Of a stretch of DNA of 64,000 nt, positions 44,028 through 55,599 are shown piece by piece. Below the pieces are notes generated by a model, which ran no database searches, had not been told where the DNA came from, and was given only the letters and a program-made list of their open reading frames with translations. This stretch comes from Asparagopsis taxiformis (taxonomy: Eukaryota > Rhodophyta > Florideophyceae > Bonnemaisoniales > Bonnemaisoniaceae), in NCBI GenBank assembly GCA_030407315.1, contig JALQPE010002030.1:1-64000 (forward strand), written 5' to 3'. The position numbers and the translations under genes are program-made. Numbering within the stretch: the stretch's first letter is position 1; each line of letters opens with the position of its first letter.

Positions 44028-46074
44028 CTACGGCTCCTCGTAGGCGTTTCCCGGGTCTTCTGCAAAACGAACCGAGTGGGGCGTGAGCTGCTCGCTGTCA
44101 TGCGCGTCGTATTCGCGCGTCCGATCGTTTTCGCGCTCGCGCTCGCGTGCCCCCTCGTTTTCGCGCGTTCGCTCGTTGCCGTCGACGCGCTGTCGCTCGC
44201 TCTCGTTCGCGTCGGCGTGCGCGGAGACTTCGAAGACCTGAACGTTGCGCTGCAGGTTCAGTTCTTCGGGCGTTAGGCGCGCGTGGCTATGCATTTCGCA
44301 AATCGCGGCCTGCTGCTCGGACGAGAGCAGTGGGCAATTCACCATCGGGTGCCCGAACTTCCTGCATATCAGGCATCGGAACGCTGCCGTGCGAGACGTG
44401 TCGGCCGGTGCCGTCTGCCTCACGATAGGCGGTGGGTAAGTCGCGCGCGGTATGTGCGCCGTGTACGGTCCCGCGCGTTCGCGTTCCCGGTCGTCGGTAT
44501 GCGCAGTGCGTCGTGAGCGGTCGGCGGGGAGGCGTCGCGCGAGCGTGGCGTGCGGTAATTCGACGAAGGAGTGCCAAGCGAGGTCGGACTTCGCATGGGG
44601 CTCGGAGTCGAGAACTTCCGTTCGCGCGGAGCGTGCGGTGTCGCGGCGGAGGTTGAGACGTTTGGCGATGAGAAGCCTGATGGTGGGGTGTGCCCCACGG
44701 TCAGAGCTTGCATCATCGGTGTCTCGTCCTCGTCTACGTAGAGCGCAGGCGTTCGTCGCAGTAGCGGTCGCGCGCTCGTCGTCGGCGTCATCGCTCGGTG
44801 CGTGTCCCCGTGGCTCTGCGCCATAGAGACTAGCTCTCGAAAGGTGTATCGCCGCGGGTCACGAGACAGCGCGTCCCGCACGAGGTGTTGCGCGTAGGGG
44901 CGTAGACCATCGACGAAAATAGAAACAAGCGTTCGCTCGCTAAACGCGTCGCCGCAGCGCAGCGCTCGTCGTCGTAATCGCGTAGCGAATTGCGTTTCGG
45001 TTTCCTTCGGGTCTTGCGTTTGTTGCGCCACGTCGCGGTACGCTTGCGCAACGTCGCCTTCGCGCGCGTAGGTTAGTAAGAGCCACTGAACGGCTTCCGC
45101 GTAGCACGTAATCGAATCGACGCCCGCGCGCGCTCCTCGGAACGTTCGTCCCACGTACGTTTGGAACGTGTCGCGCGCTTCGTCGGCAGGAAATACTTGA
45201 GAATCGGAAGCGCTGCGCCTTCGGATACGCCGGTGTCGTCGCATGCGCTCTTGAAGTACTTCAGAAACGATAGTACCGCGATTTCGCTCGGATTCCGTCA
45301 GTGCCCGTGAAATTCTCTCCTTGCATCGAATGGCGCACCATTTTCGCGGTGTTAGCCAATTCGCTCGCAATTTGTTCGGTTAAACGCGCGGTCCGTATTA
45401 CGCAAGCGATACGTGCGATACGAAAGCGCGCGCGTGAACAGCTCGTTCAACGGCTGGATCTCTACCAGCCCGGGGTGCGCGGGTCCGTCGTCGCTATTCG
45501 AGCGCGGGTGATCATCGAATGACAGGTCCTGGCGCGCCAGTTCCAGCCATCCTTCGGGATCCGCGTTACGCGCGTAGTTCGTCGGAGTCGCGCGCGCTGC
45601 GGTTCGCGTTCGGTTTTCGCGCGTAACGACGCTCGCGCGTTCGGTATTGTGCTCCTCGCGGGAGTCCATCGTAGTGACGATTAGGTTGTGGACTTGCGCC
45701 CTCATCTGAGCCGTCAATCCACGTGATTGGCCCTTGATGGCGCGGTCCACCGCAGCTCGTACTTCAGCCTGGAGCATGCATTGGAACGTAGGGTCGTCCA
45801 CTACTTGTCGAACCAAGCTCGGAAGCGTTGCGGACGGCGTAGCGTGCACGTCGGAAACGCGGAACTCGGCCTCGCGCTTCGTTGCGGCGCCATCGTCGGA
45901 CGTTTGCGCGTCGTCGTCAATGCTCGCGAGCGCTTGCGTCGGTAGCGGCGGCCACGGGGAAGCGGTAGGGTCAGGGATGTGTGAAGCGACCAGTGCGTCG
46001 ACTGCGTGCGTTTGCGACGCGACTGGCGGCGGTTCGGCCGGCGCGTTCGATCGCTCGCGCGTAGGGGGATCCAT
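44028..46074 (-). pseudogene. Gag of chromovirus copy 2, several frame breaks
   Basis: The start is MDPPTRERSNAPAEPPP at 46,074. It has a long Pro/Ala/Ser-rich N region and helices RQVVDDPTFQCMLQAEVRAA; the frame ends at 45,352. The capsid part continues in other frames (ARDTFQTYVGRTFRGARAG, ETETQFATRLRRRALRCG, FVDGLRPYAQHLV). The CCHC knuckle CLICRKFGHPMVNC is in the 44,028-44,423 frame. The break after TNCERIG is also present in copy 3. Gag would form the particle and bind the genomic RNA. Confidence 0.75.
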
Positions 46075-46650
46075 CGGCGCGGTCGCGTTCGATCGTCGCC
46101 TAGGGAAAAGGGAAAAAGGGATGATGGGGAAGGGAGAAAGGGGAATTCGGCGCGCGTCAAAATCTCGCGTCGGCGCGTCGAAAAATTGGCAAGTAAAAAG
46201 GGAAGCGCTTCCCGAAAATTGTCTGCGTATCGGGCGCGCGTAGTAGGGGTGAGGGGGACGAGTTCGCTCGCAGGAGGGCTTCTTCCTCGCTCGGAACGCG
46301 CAAAGACGGGTCTCGATCGTCCGCGAACCCAATATTTTCGGCACCGCCGAACCCGCGTTAGGGTTGCGAACTAGCGCGCGCACGCGCTGCGTCGTCGATC
46401 GCGTCGTTCCGCGCTGCGAATCGTCGTAGTAGAGGTAGGGTAGTTATACAAACCAGAGAGGCTATAGCACCGCTTCCGGGATAGCGATACGCGCGCACGC
46501 GTCAATCGCCCTCGCTGTCGCGCACGACGAACGGAGAAAGGGAAGTTAGAGTAAGCGATAGGTTTGGCGTCCCGTGTTTCCCCAAGCGGAGTTTCTGTTC
46601 TTCGCTGAGTTCGCACGTCGGTTCGCGCAATTCTAGGTCGAGAGACCAGT

Positions 46651-47460
46651 TGTAGGACCAGCCGGGATGGCGGTCACTAAGAGAGTTCTAGAATCGCTTG
46701 CCTTGTCAGGGCGTGTTGAACCGTAACGCGCTCGTGAACTTGCGTTTCGCACGTCGCTCGGTCGCGGAGGCGATCGGGTGGTACAACGGCGGAACGCGCA
46801 GGGTCGATCGCAACACGGGATTCGCGGGCCGGCGCAAGCCGTGATCTCAGGGTGAGATCACCGAGTAAACTCGAGCTCAACACGATCCACGCAGGGGTCG
46901 TAAATCCCTGGCCTAGCGGTAGGCGGCGCAACGCGCGGTCTCGCGGTGCGACGCAATTCGACGGTCGGTAAACGCGGCGCGCGCGCACGTACGTCGGCGA
47001 TCGTGAGCAATCCGCACGCAACGTTGTAACGCAATCGGTCCTCGCGACACGCTCAACGCTTAACTCGTAGCTGCGAAAGTGCTGACTGTTTATTGGTAGG
47101 GTGCGAAGCCATGCGACCACTAATAGCTAACTTACTTGGGACAGGCTGTCCTTGTGTGGCCGGTCGGCGGCGGCCGCACGCTCGCACGCAAAAAGGGAAA
47201 TATTTTGGGAAAAAGACTTTCGTCATAAAAAACCCAAAAAAGGGGAAATAAAGGGAAATTCGCGGAAATTGCTACACGTGGCGCGGCTCGCGGTTTCGTG
47301 GCAACGTACGCGCGCAAGCGCTCGCATTGACGCTCCGTGACACGTAACCAAGGCGCCACGCGTACGCTCGCTTACTAAACTAACTCAAACGGATGCTTGC
47401 GGACTAACGTAAACGCGCGCGCTCGCATCGGTTCCATCGACCAACTTAAATTGCACCACA
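46651..47460 (-). repeat. 5' LTR of chromovirus copy 2 (810 bp)
   Basis: Starts TGTGGTGCAATTTA at 47,460 and ends TACA at 46,651, two bases before the primer site. Aligns with 48,891-49,681 with many substitutions and indels. Confidence 0.75.
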
Positions 47461-48890
47461 ACTATAGCCACAGGCGGAGTAAGCAAGAAGTTACTGCGAT
47501 CCGCAGGATGGGAGCGAAGCGACACGATCAGGTCCGGTGGTAAACCAAGAGGCCGAAGACTCCTGATAGAGGGGCACGGGCGCCACAGGTCGCGCGTGGA
47601 AAGGGATAATGTTGATATAGCGGGTGGAGTGCCAAGGGAAAACGCTGGATCAGCGACGAACGGGTACCGGAAGGGTGCCAAGAACTATAGCCGAGGGAGA
47701 AGCAGCAGTGGAATGAGACGGCGAAACGCACCTTGGGAGCAAAATGACAACCAAACTTCCGGTGACTTTACAAATCGAAGAACTGGGCGATCTGCCGTAA
47801 AATAAATACTATGTTACAGCACGGTGGCTAGCCCTAAGTGAACTTCTACGGTTGTCAGTAGATAGGCGAAATACTGGTACAGTAGGGCGGTCGGAAAAAC
47901 CCTAAGTGGCCGGGGTGGCCGCCGTGGTAAACCCTCTGTTAGTGTAGTGTACAACAGCTAGTGCTGGTGTACAACTTCAGTGTACCACAGAGTCCAAGTG
48001 TACTGCGTTCAGTGATTCACTGTGGACAGGCAAAGTATCCAAAATACAATGGGAATCAAAGTTCCAAAAAATATGTTACAAATTATTGGTGTTTCACCAT
48101 GAAAGGCGGTCCACCACATGGCTTTGCACCACACTGGGCACTTAGCGCGATGGATCCCCACGGGGAATCGTGGTCGCCTCCACGCGTGGTTGCCTACACA
48201 GCGGATTCCACAACTGAGATACCGCCAGCGGCAGCGGTCGAGACCGATTGAGAAGCCCACGGGCGTTAGATCGTTTGACCGGCTGGGGGTGCCGAACCGA
48301 CAGCGCTCCCAGCCGGTAGCCTTGTCCCGGTGGGCGGAAGGCTACTCCCAGTCGCCTGGCGGCGTTAAAAGAAGCGGGAAGGTGGTCTACTACCGCGGAG
48401 ACGAAAAGCCCTAGGGCAATTCACGTGCACTCCCGCCGGAGGAGTCTCGCGGCGGGCAATTGGGGAAATATGTGAGCGATCCCCAATTGGAGATCGAAAT
48501 GGAGCGGTCAGTATCCAGTGTAGTGCAACGCACCTTACACGTGTGGCACTTTGGATTTGGTCCAGATCTATCCAGCGGGATCTTACTGACAGTCTGTCCA
48601 ATGCAAGTTATCTATTCAAAACATTGCAATTTATTTTAATTTAGCTATTTTTTTATTTTGGGATGTTTGGGTCTTCGTCGGCCGGCGAAGACTCCAGCAA
48701 CCATATTTATACCAATGGTGTTTTTCGACCCTTGGGATTGTAAAGCACCCGGAAGTTGGCTGCTAGAGTGGTACCCACCTTTTCTGCAGATTGCACTTCG
48801 TCTGTGACTGTGGCTCATTACGCTTGGCGCGATTCTGGACCCCGATAACAACTGTTGGTTCATCAGTGCGGTGAACACGGAAGTTCTCAT
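47461..48890. repeat. Spacer between the two chromovirus copies: retroelement fragments
   Basis: 47,490-47,800 resembles the mosaic at 20.2-20.9 kb (cgaagactcctgatagaggg, gtgccaag...ctatagccgagggagaagca). 47,850-48,030 resembles 20,990-21,150 (tactggtacagtagggcggtcg..aaaaaccctaagtgg). The 48,030-48,250 frame has a Gag-like look (YVTNYWCFTMKGGPPHGF) but no clear motif. 48,600-48,890 shows nothing. Confidence 0.5.
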
Positions 48891-49681
48891 TGTGGTGCAA
48901 TTTATGTTGCTAACGCGAACGCAGGTTGAAGCGATATCGACGAGTTGAGTCCGCGTGCATCCGCGCTGAGTTAGTTAGTAAGCGAGCGAACGCGTGGCGA
49001 ACCGATTACGTGTCACGGTGCACCGGCGCGAACGCGTGCGATTGCGAGCCCGGCGCCACATGTAGCGATTTCTACGAATTTCCCTTTATTTCCCCTTTTT
49101 GGGTTTTTTATGACGAAAGTCCTTTTCCCAAATATTTCCCTTTTTGAGTGCGAGGGAGCGGACGCCGGCCGGCCACGCAAGGACAACCTGTCCTTAGTAG
49201 TTAGCTACTAATGGTCGTTCTGCTTCGCACCTTACCAATAAACAGCCAGCATCTTCGCAGCTACGAGTTAAGCGTTTAGCGAATCGCGAGGACCGATTGC
49301 GTTGAAACGTTGCGTGCGGGTTGCACACGATCGCCGACGTTCGCGTGCGCGTTGCGCATAAACCGATCGTCGAACCGCGTCACACCGCGATAGCGCGCGT
49401 TGCGTCGCACGCCACTAGGCCAGGGATTTACGACCCCTGTGTGGATCGCGTTGCGCTCGAGTTTACTCGGTGGTCTCACCCTGAGATCACGGCTTGCGCC
49501 GGCCCGCGAATCCCGTGTTGCGATCGTTCCCTACGCGTTCCACCTTTGTACCACCCGTTCGCCAGCGCGACCGAGCGACGCGCGAAACGCAAGTTCAACC
49601 AGCGCGTTACGGTTCACCTCGCCCTGACACGGCTGCAATTCTAGAACTCCCTTAGCGATCGCCACCCCGGCTGGTCCTACA
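48891..49681 (+). repeat. 5' LTR of chromovirus copy 3 (791 bp)
   Basis: TGTGGTGCAATTTA start and TACA end, followed by a primer site with TTG instead of TGG (49,684). Shares ccctttatttcccctttttggg and the caataaacagncagca polyadenylation-like region with copy 2. Confidence 0.75.
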
Positions 49682-50256
49682 ACTTGTCTCTCGACCTAGA
49701 ATTGCGCGAACCGACGTGCGAACTCAACGAAGGACAGAAACTCCGCTTGGGAAAACACGGGACGCCAAACCCATCGCTTACTCTAATTTTCCCTTTTTCC
49801 GTTCGTCGTGCGCGACAGCGAGGGCGATTGACGCGTGGGCGCGTATCGCTATCCGGAAGCGGTGCTATAGCCTCTCTGGTTTGTATAACTACCCTACCTC
49901 TACTACGACGATTCGCAGCGCGGAACGACGCGATCGACGACGCAGCGCGTGCGCGCGCTAGTTCGCAACCCTAACGCGGGTTCGGCGGTGCCGAAAATAT
50001 TGGGTTCGCGGACGATCGAGACCCGTCTTTGCGCGTTCCGAGCGAGGAAGAAGCCCTCCTGCGAGCGAACTCGTCCCCCTCACCCCTACTACGCGCGCCC
50101 GATACGCAGACAATTTTCGGGAAGCGCTTCCCTTTTTACTTGCCAATTTTTCGACGCGCCGACGCGAGATTTTGACGCGCGCCGAATTCCCCTTTCTCCC
50201 TTTCCATCATCCCGTTTTCCCTTTTCCCTAGGCGACGATCGAACGCGACCGCGCCG

Positions 50257-52229
50257 ATGGATCCCCCTACGCGCGAGCGATCGAACGCGCCGACCGAACC
50301 GCCGCCAGTCGCGTCGCAAACGTACGCAGTCGACGCACTGGTCGCTTCACATATCCCTGACCCTACCGCTTCTCCGTGGCCGCCGCTACCGACGCAAGCG
50401 CTCGCGAGCATCGATGACGACGCGCAAACGTCCGACGATGGCGCCGCAACGAAGCGCGAGGCCGAGTTCCGCGTTTCCGACGTGCACGCTACGCCGTCCG
50501 CAACGTTTCCGAGCTTGGTTCGACAAGTAGTGGACGACCCTACGTTCCAATGCATGCTCCAGGCTGAAGTACGAGCTGCGGTGGACCGCGCTATCAAGGG
50601 CCAATCACGTGGATTGACGGCTCAGATGAGGGCGCAAGTCCACAACCTAATCGTCACTACGATGGACTCCCGCGAGGAGCATAATACCGAACGCGCGAAC
50701 GTCGCTATACGCGAAAACCGTACGCGAACCGCAACGCGCGTGACTCCGACGAACTACGCGCGCAACGCGGATCCCGAAGGATGGCTGGAACTGGCGCGCC
50801 AGGACCTGTCATTCGACGATCACCCGCGTTCAGATAGCGACGATGGACCCGCGCACCCCGGGCTGGTAGAGATCCAGCCGTTGAACGAGCTGTTCACGCG
50901 CGCGCTTTCGTATCGCACGTATCGCTTGCGTAACACGGACCGCGCGTTTAACCGAACAAATTGCGAGCGAATTGGCTAACACCGCGAAAATGGTGCGCCA
51001 TTCGATGCAAGGAGAGAATTTCACGGGCGCTGACGGAATCACCGTGCTATAGTTCCTGAAGTATTTCAAGAGCGCATGCGACGACACCGGCGTATCCGAA
51101 GGCGCGGCGCTGCCGATTCTCAAGTATTTCCTGGCCGACGAGGCGCGCGACACGTTCCAAACGTACGTGGGACGAACGTTCCGAGGAGCGCGCGCGGGCG
51201 TCGATTCGATTACGTGCTACGCGGAAGCCGTTCAGTGGCTCTGACTAACCTACGCGCGCGAAGGCGACGTCGCGCAAGCGTACCGTGACGTGGCGCAACA
51301 AACGCAAGACCCGAAGGAAACCGAAACGCATTTCGCTACGAGACTACGACGCCGCGCGCTGCGCTGCGGCGATGCGTTTAGCGAGCGAACGCTTGTTTCT
51401 ATTTTCGTCGATGGTCTACGACCCTATGCGCAACACCTCGTGCGGGACGCGTTGTCTCGCGACCCGCGTCGATACACCTTTCGAGAGCTAGTCTCTATGG
51501 CGCAAAGCCACGGGGACACGCACCGAGCGATGACGCCGACGACGAGCGCGCGACCTCTACTGCGACGAACGCCTGCGCTCTACGTAGACGAGGACGAGAC
51601 ACCGACGCTGCAGGCGCTGACCGTGGGGCATACCCCGCCATCAGGCCTCTCATCGCCAAACGTCTCAACCTCTGCCGTAACGCCGCACGCTCCGCGCGAA
51701 CGGAAGTTCTCGACCCCCGAGCCCCCTGCGAAGTCCAACCTCGCTTTGCACCCCTTCGTCGAACTATCGCACGCCACGCTATCGCGACGCCTCGCCCGCC
51801 GACCTTTCGCGACGCTTTGCGCATAACGACGACCGGGAACGCGAACGCGCGGGACCGTGCACGGCGCACATACCGCGCGCAACTTATCCACCGCCTATCG
51901 TGAGACAGACGGCACCGGCCGACACGTCTCGCACAGCGGCGTTCCGCTGTCTGATATGCCGAAAGTTCGGGCACCCCATGGTGAATTGCCCGCTGCTCTC
52001 GTCCGAACAACAGGCCGCGATTCGCGAGATGCATAGCCACGCGCGCCTAACGCCCAAAGAACTGAACCTGCAGTGCAACGTTCAGGTTTTCGAAGTTTCC
52101 GCGGACGATGAGGCACGCGAGCGCGAAGGCGAACGCACGCGCCAAGACGACGCGCACGACGGCGAGCAGCTCACGCCCCACTCGGTTCGCTTCGCAGAAG
52201 ACCTGGAAAACGCCTACGAGGAGTCGTAG
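50257..52229 (+). pseudogene. Gag of chromovirus copy 3, with stops and frame breaks
   Basis: MDPPTRERSNAPTEPPP starts at 50,257. The frame ends at 50,979 at the same TNCERIG break as in copy 2. After a +1 change the line reads EQIASELANTAKMVRHSMQG, then hits an in-frame TAG at about 51,050 and a TGA at about 51,243 where copy 2 has a sense codon. The capsid continues (ETETHFATRLRRRALRCGDAF) to 51,826. The CCHC motif CLICRKFGHPMVNC lies in the last frame (51,900-52,229). The nonsense codons show true decay here. Confidence 0.8.
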
Positions 52230-52273
52230 CGGGTGGGCCGACTCCTCTCCGCTCAACGGACACGCGACGCGCG

Positions 52274-52815
52274 ATGACGCAACCGCCGCCCGAAAAACCG
52301 CCTCCGTTACCACCCGAAACAGTGGTCCTGTTTCAGACCCCTACCGCGAACTATAAACTCGAGGTACGCGTCGGATGTAATCTACGCACGGCCACCGCGG
52401 TGACCGCTGTGCTTGATACCGGCGCGGGCCCGAGCCTCATTCGTGAGAACGTATTAGGCGCTGATTGGAAGCGCCACGCTACGCCGCCGGCGCTGCGCTG
52501 CGCGATTATCGACGCGAACGGACGACGCCTCGCGCCGAACGCGTCGCTGCGACTTAGCGTTCTTCTAGGTGCCCGCGCGCACCTTCAAACTTTCCTGGTG
52601 ATGCCGCGCTTATCCGTCCCTTGCATTTTGGGAGCAGAATTCATCGACCGTGTGGTTCGGATGATCTATACTGGGCCGCAGCGTGCGTTGCGGACCCGCT
52701 ATGGAGACCACGTTCCGATGCTCCTGCGCACGCCGACGAAACCGCGCCACGCACCGACCCCCAAGACCACCCGACCGACAGATTTCGCACCTATCCGCGT
52801 CGCGCGCCACACGTC
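52274..52815 (+). pseudogene. Protease part of copy 3, disrupted by insertion
   Basis: ATG at 52274, MTQPPPEKPPPLPPETVV, then the aspartic protease site VLDTGAGPSLIRENVLG and the start of the linker (RVARHTS). Transposon sequence begins at 52,816; the original line resumes at 58,749. Confidence 0.85.
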
Positions 52816-53827
52816 CACAGCATGAGCAATTTTTGAGAAAACCATTGATTTCACTGGTTTGAACCAGTAGATTTGGATGGAATAGCCGGCCAGAGCAAAA
52901 TTTATAAATTTTATTGGAAAAAAACCACGCGACGTGGCTGGATACAGTAGAGAAATGGGATGGAAAAAAACCAGAGGAAAGCATTGGTCAGGCCAGGCTG
53001 AAAGGCTGGTTCTGTACTGTAGTTGGGTATGATTTTTTTGATGGTTTTAGATTTGCGCCCGTCCATTCGCTGACGGCCAGCGGGGGGTGGGATAAAACCA
53101 TTGAAATTATTAATTTTGGCTATGGAATGACGGGAATGGCAAACCAGCGACGGATACAGTACGGAGGGTGGTTGAAACCAGTGCATGGACTAGTTCGGGA
53201 GGCTGGTTTCGCTGGTTCTGGTGGTTCCATTACAGTAGGTGTAGTGTGGGACATGGTGTAAATGAACTTACGCATGAGCAATGTCTTGGGGTGAGCTGCT
53301 TGTAGGCTAGGTGCATCTATGAAATTGTTTCTTGGAATATATTCTGGGGCTGCCATGAAGGAGGGAAATTTCCTATGTTGAGGAAGGTTAGAAGGTAGAA
53401 AGCTAGGAATAATTGATAGGTAGTATAGTATTGTAGTCCTGGAAGGGAGGTGAATTGGGCGGTGGGGTCGGAGTGAACACGGGAATTACAATGAAGAGTG
53501 GAGCGATTGACGTTGTACAGTAGGTCAGGAAATGGTTTTGTATCGCGGTCACAATCTGCATATATGCAGATTGGCATTCCACTACTTCCACCGCGTATGC
53601 ATACGGATCCGTACAAACGCAATTCTTCCAGTTACCAAGATAGATTTTGAACGAGCAATATGCCCGCTCGCATGCACCAGATCTCTTATAGCAGGATGTA
53701 GAAAGGTGCTAGTAGAAGGAAGGAGGTGAAAGCAGTAAAATGGGCACTTACTAAGTATGAAGGTGACAACAAACATAAAGTTTTACGGCAGGGTTTGAAG
53801 TAGCTAGCTCTAGGTACGGGGCAAGAC

Positions 53828-54481
53828 TCACTTTACGAGGGATATTACAAGCTGTTCATCTTCGTAGAGAGGTTGCAAATCTTCTGTGGCGTTGCAGGAA
53901 GGATTGGGGTCCTCAGACGCCGGAGAGTGAAGGTCAGATTCATCAAATTTGATGGTCTCATATTCATGGGCAGATACGTTCCTCTTCTTCCAAATCAAAC
54001 TGGAGAGTAGCTCGCCACCCGGGATGTAGTCGCGAATGTCGAGGCAGCCGTGATGTCCAGCACATGGGAAGCCATCTTCTGCATAATCTTCTGCATTGAG
54101 CATTGTGCAGAAGAGGGACTTCAAACATAGAGCAATTTTGTAAGCGGCGAGAATACTTTGCGTGCTGTAACAGAGAATGTGACGTTGATTGCACTGAGTG
54201 AGACTGCTGAGAAGAATCATGGCGGTAGTGAGGAAGGAGAATTTTATCACCGCTTTTCTCTGCTTTGAGGTACTGGGGGATGAGGAGACAGCATCTGTGT
54301 CTGTGACGGAAACAGTATAGGTGAGCTGAACCATGAGCTCCTCACAGCCAAGTGTGAAAGCGTTGAAGATTTTGTCGTTTTCTTCATAAACTCTGTGTGC
54401 TTCGGCACTGTTTCCGTACGCTCTCGTTGTGGTCGGAATGGAATCGGGAGGACGAATGGGGAGCTCATTGCTTCCAGTCAT
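53828..54481 (-). CDS. Unknown ORF in the 5.9-kb element, 217 aa
   Basis: Starts with ATG at 54481 (MTGSNELPIRPPDS) and overlaps the end of the next upstream frame by 17 bases. A central stretch with Cys and hydrophobic residues (ILAAYKIALCLKSLFCTML) is followed by an acidic Ser/Pro-rich tail (DESDLHSPASEDPNPS). No domain recognised. The tight overlap suggests that it and the 54,465-55,478 frame are one protein with a frame change. Confidence 0.45.
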   Translation of the reverse strand: MTGSNELPIRPPDSIPTTTRAYGNSAEAHRVYEENDKIFNAFTLGCEELMVQLTYTVSVTDTDAVSSSPSTSKQRKAVIKFSFLTTAMILLSSLTQCNQRHILCYSTQSILAAYKIALCLKSLFCTMLNAEDYAEDGFPCAGHHGCLDIRDYIPGGELLSSLIWKKRNVSAHEYETIKFDESDLHSPASEDPNPSCNATEDLQPLYEDEQLVISLVK

Positions 54482-55478
54482 GAACGAGCCATGGTTTCTG
54501 GTTTCTGCTCGCAGGATTTTCGAGGAGAGCGGCGCCGAAGTCTTGGTGGAGAAGAAAGAAGGACGATTTGAGGAGCTCCAGTTTCACAGTCTTTCTGGAG
54601 TTGTTGAAGAACTTTGTGAGTGCACGCAGCGCGGAAGTAGCGATTACAACTGGTGCAGTGTCGGCGGGAGCGAGACTGGAATTTCTGAAAGTGGGGGACG
54701 AGAGTGAGGGAGCTGGAATGGATTCCATGTTGGAGTCGGTAGATAGTCTTTTCCGCTTTGAAGGGGGCACGAAGAGGTTGTCTTCGTCGGTAGGCATCGC
54801 GAGAGCAAATGCTTCGCGAAGAGCTTGAGTTGGGAGGCGCACCCAGGCGGGCTTGTTCAGAGGCACAACAGTCGCGTTTCGAAGTGGATAGCTGCGGAGT
54901 TCTGTCGACATTTTAAGGTCATCTTCTTCTCCAGGGTCTGCTAGTCCTGCCTTGCGCATGGTTGAATCCTTCCACCTAACGATATGGTCATTGGCCATCG
55001 ACAAGAAAGCAGAGCCGACGATGGACCGCTGAAGGTAGACGTGTTTCTTCCCGACAGGGCTGGTGATGAGGGACCGCTTGGACTGTGTGATGTCTGAAGG
55101 GGCGGAAGAGAATTGGGAGAAGGACAACGCGGCGAGGAGCAGAGCTGGACATGAATTGGAAGGTTGAGAAGGGTTTGCAGAGGAGTTTTCGAACGGAGTG
55201 CCAGTCCTCGCCAATTCCTTTATGGTGCAGTGAGCTACAAAGCGGGAGACAGTGGCTTTGTTGGTGAAAATGCTGTTCACGACCTGGCAAGCAATGTGCA
55301 TGTCGGGACCGCGGTCCCGGCATGAAACGCCACGCGTGTTGGTACCCTCTAGAATTGAAGCGAGATAGCGCAAAGCGGCCAATCCATCATGGATAGGAGC
55401 GAGAAACCGTTGAAGAAGTGCGGAGTACATCTCTTCTATTTCGCAGAGCAGGTCGTTGTTTTCGTTGGGAGGAGGCAT
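54465..55478 (-). CDS. Unknown ORF in the 5.9-kb element, about 337 aa
   Basis: The preferred ATG is 55478 (MPPPNENNDLLCEIEEMY); a TTG start would add 16 residues. Helical N half with HIACQVVNSIFTNKATVSRF, Ser-rich middle, C half RALTKFFNNSRKTVKLELL. No transposase motif (no DDE pattern, no zinc finger) was recognised. Its codon structure and length make coding likely. It may be the 5' part of one protein with the 217-aa frame and either an accessory protein of the element or captured sequence. Confidence 0.5.
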   Translation of the reverse strand: MPPPNENNDLLCEIEEMYSALLQRFLAPIHDGLAALRYLASILEGTNTRGVSCRDRGPDMHIACQVVNSIFTNKATVSRFVAHCTIKELARTGTPFENSSANPSQPSNSCPALLLAALSFSQFSSAPSDITQSKRSLITSPVGKKHVYLQRSIVGSAFLSMANDHIVRWKDSTMRKAGLADPGEEDDLKMSTELRSYPLRNATVVPLNKPAWVRLPTQALREAFALAMPTDEDNLFVPPSKRKRLSTDSNMESIPAPSLSSPTFRNSSLAPADTAPVVIATSALRALTKFFNNSRKTVKLELLKSSFFLLHQDFGAALLENPASRNQKPWLVHDWKQ

Positions 55479-55599
55479 GAGGGAATTGTATGGTGTGGAG
55501 AGGGGCAAAGAGCATAGGCGTCGCAACCAAAGCGGGTGAGGCTGGAGGACTAGTAGACATGTTGTGGGTGACTATGGATGGACGTTACAGCCCAAAGAC

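Larger units (their letters stand above)
39760..47460 (-). mobile_element. CpG-rich Ty3/gypsy chromovirus, copy 2, 3' end lost
   Basis: 5' LTR (46,651-47,460), primer site (46,631-46,648), Gag, protease, RT, RNase H, integrase and chromodomain follow in order on the minus strand. About 90 bp after the chromodomain stop the element is cut at 39,759 by the GGACGTCC-family terminus, so the 3' LTR is missing. CG dinucleotides and cgcg runs are extremely frequent, unlike the AT-rich flanks. Confidence 0.9.
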
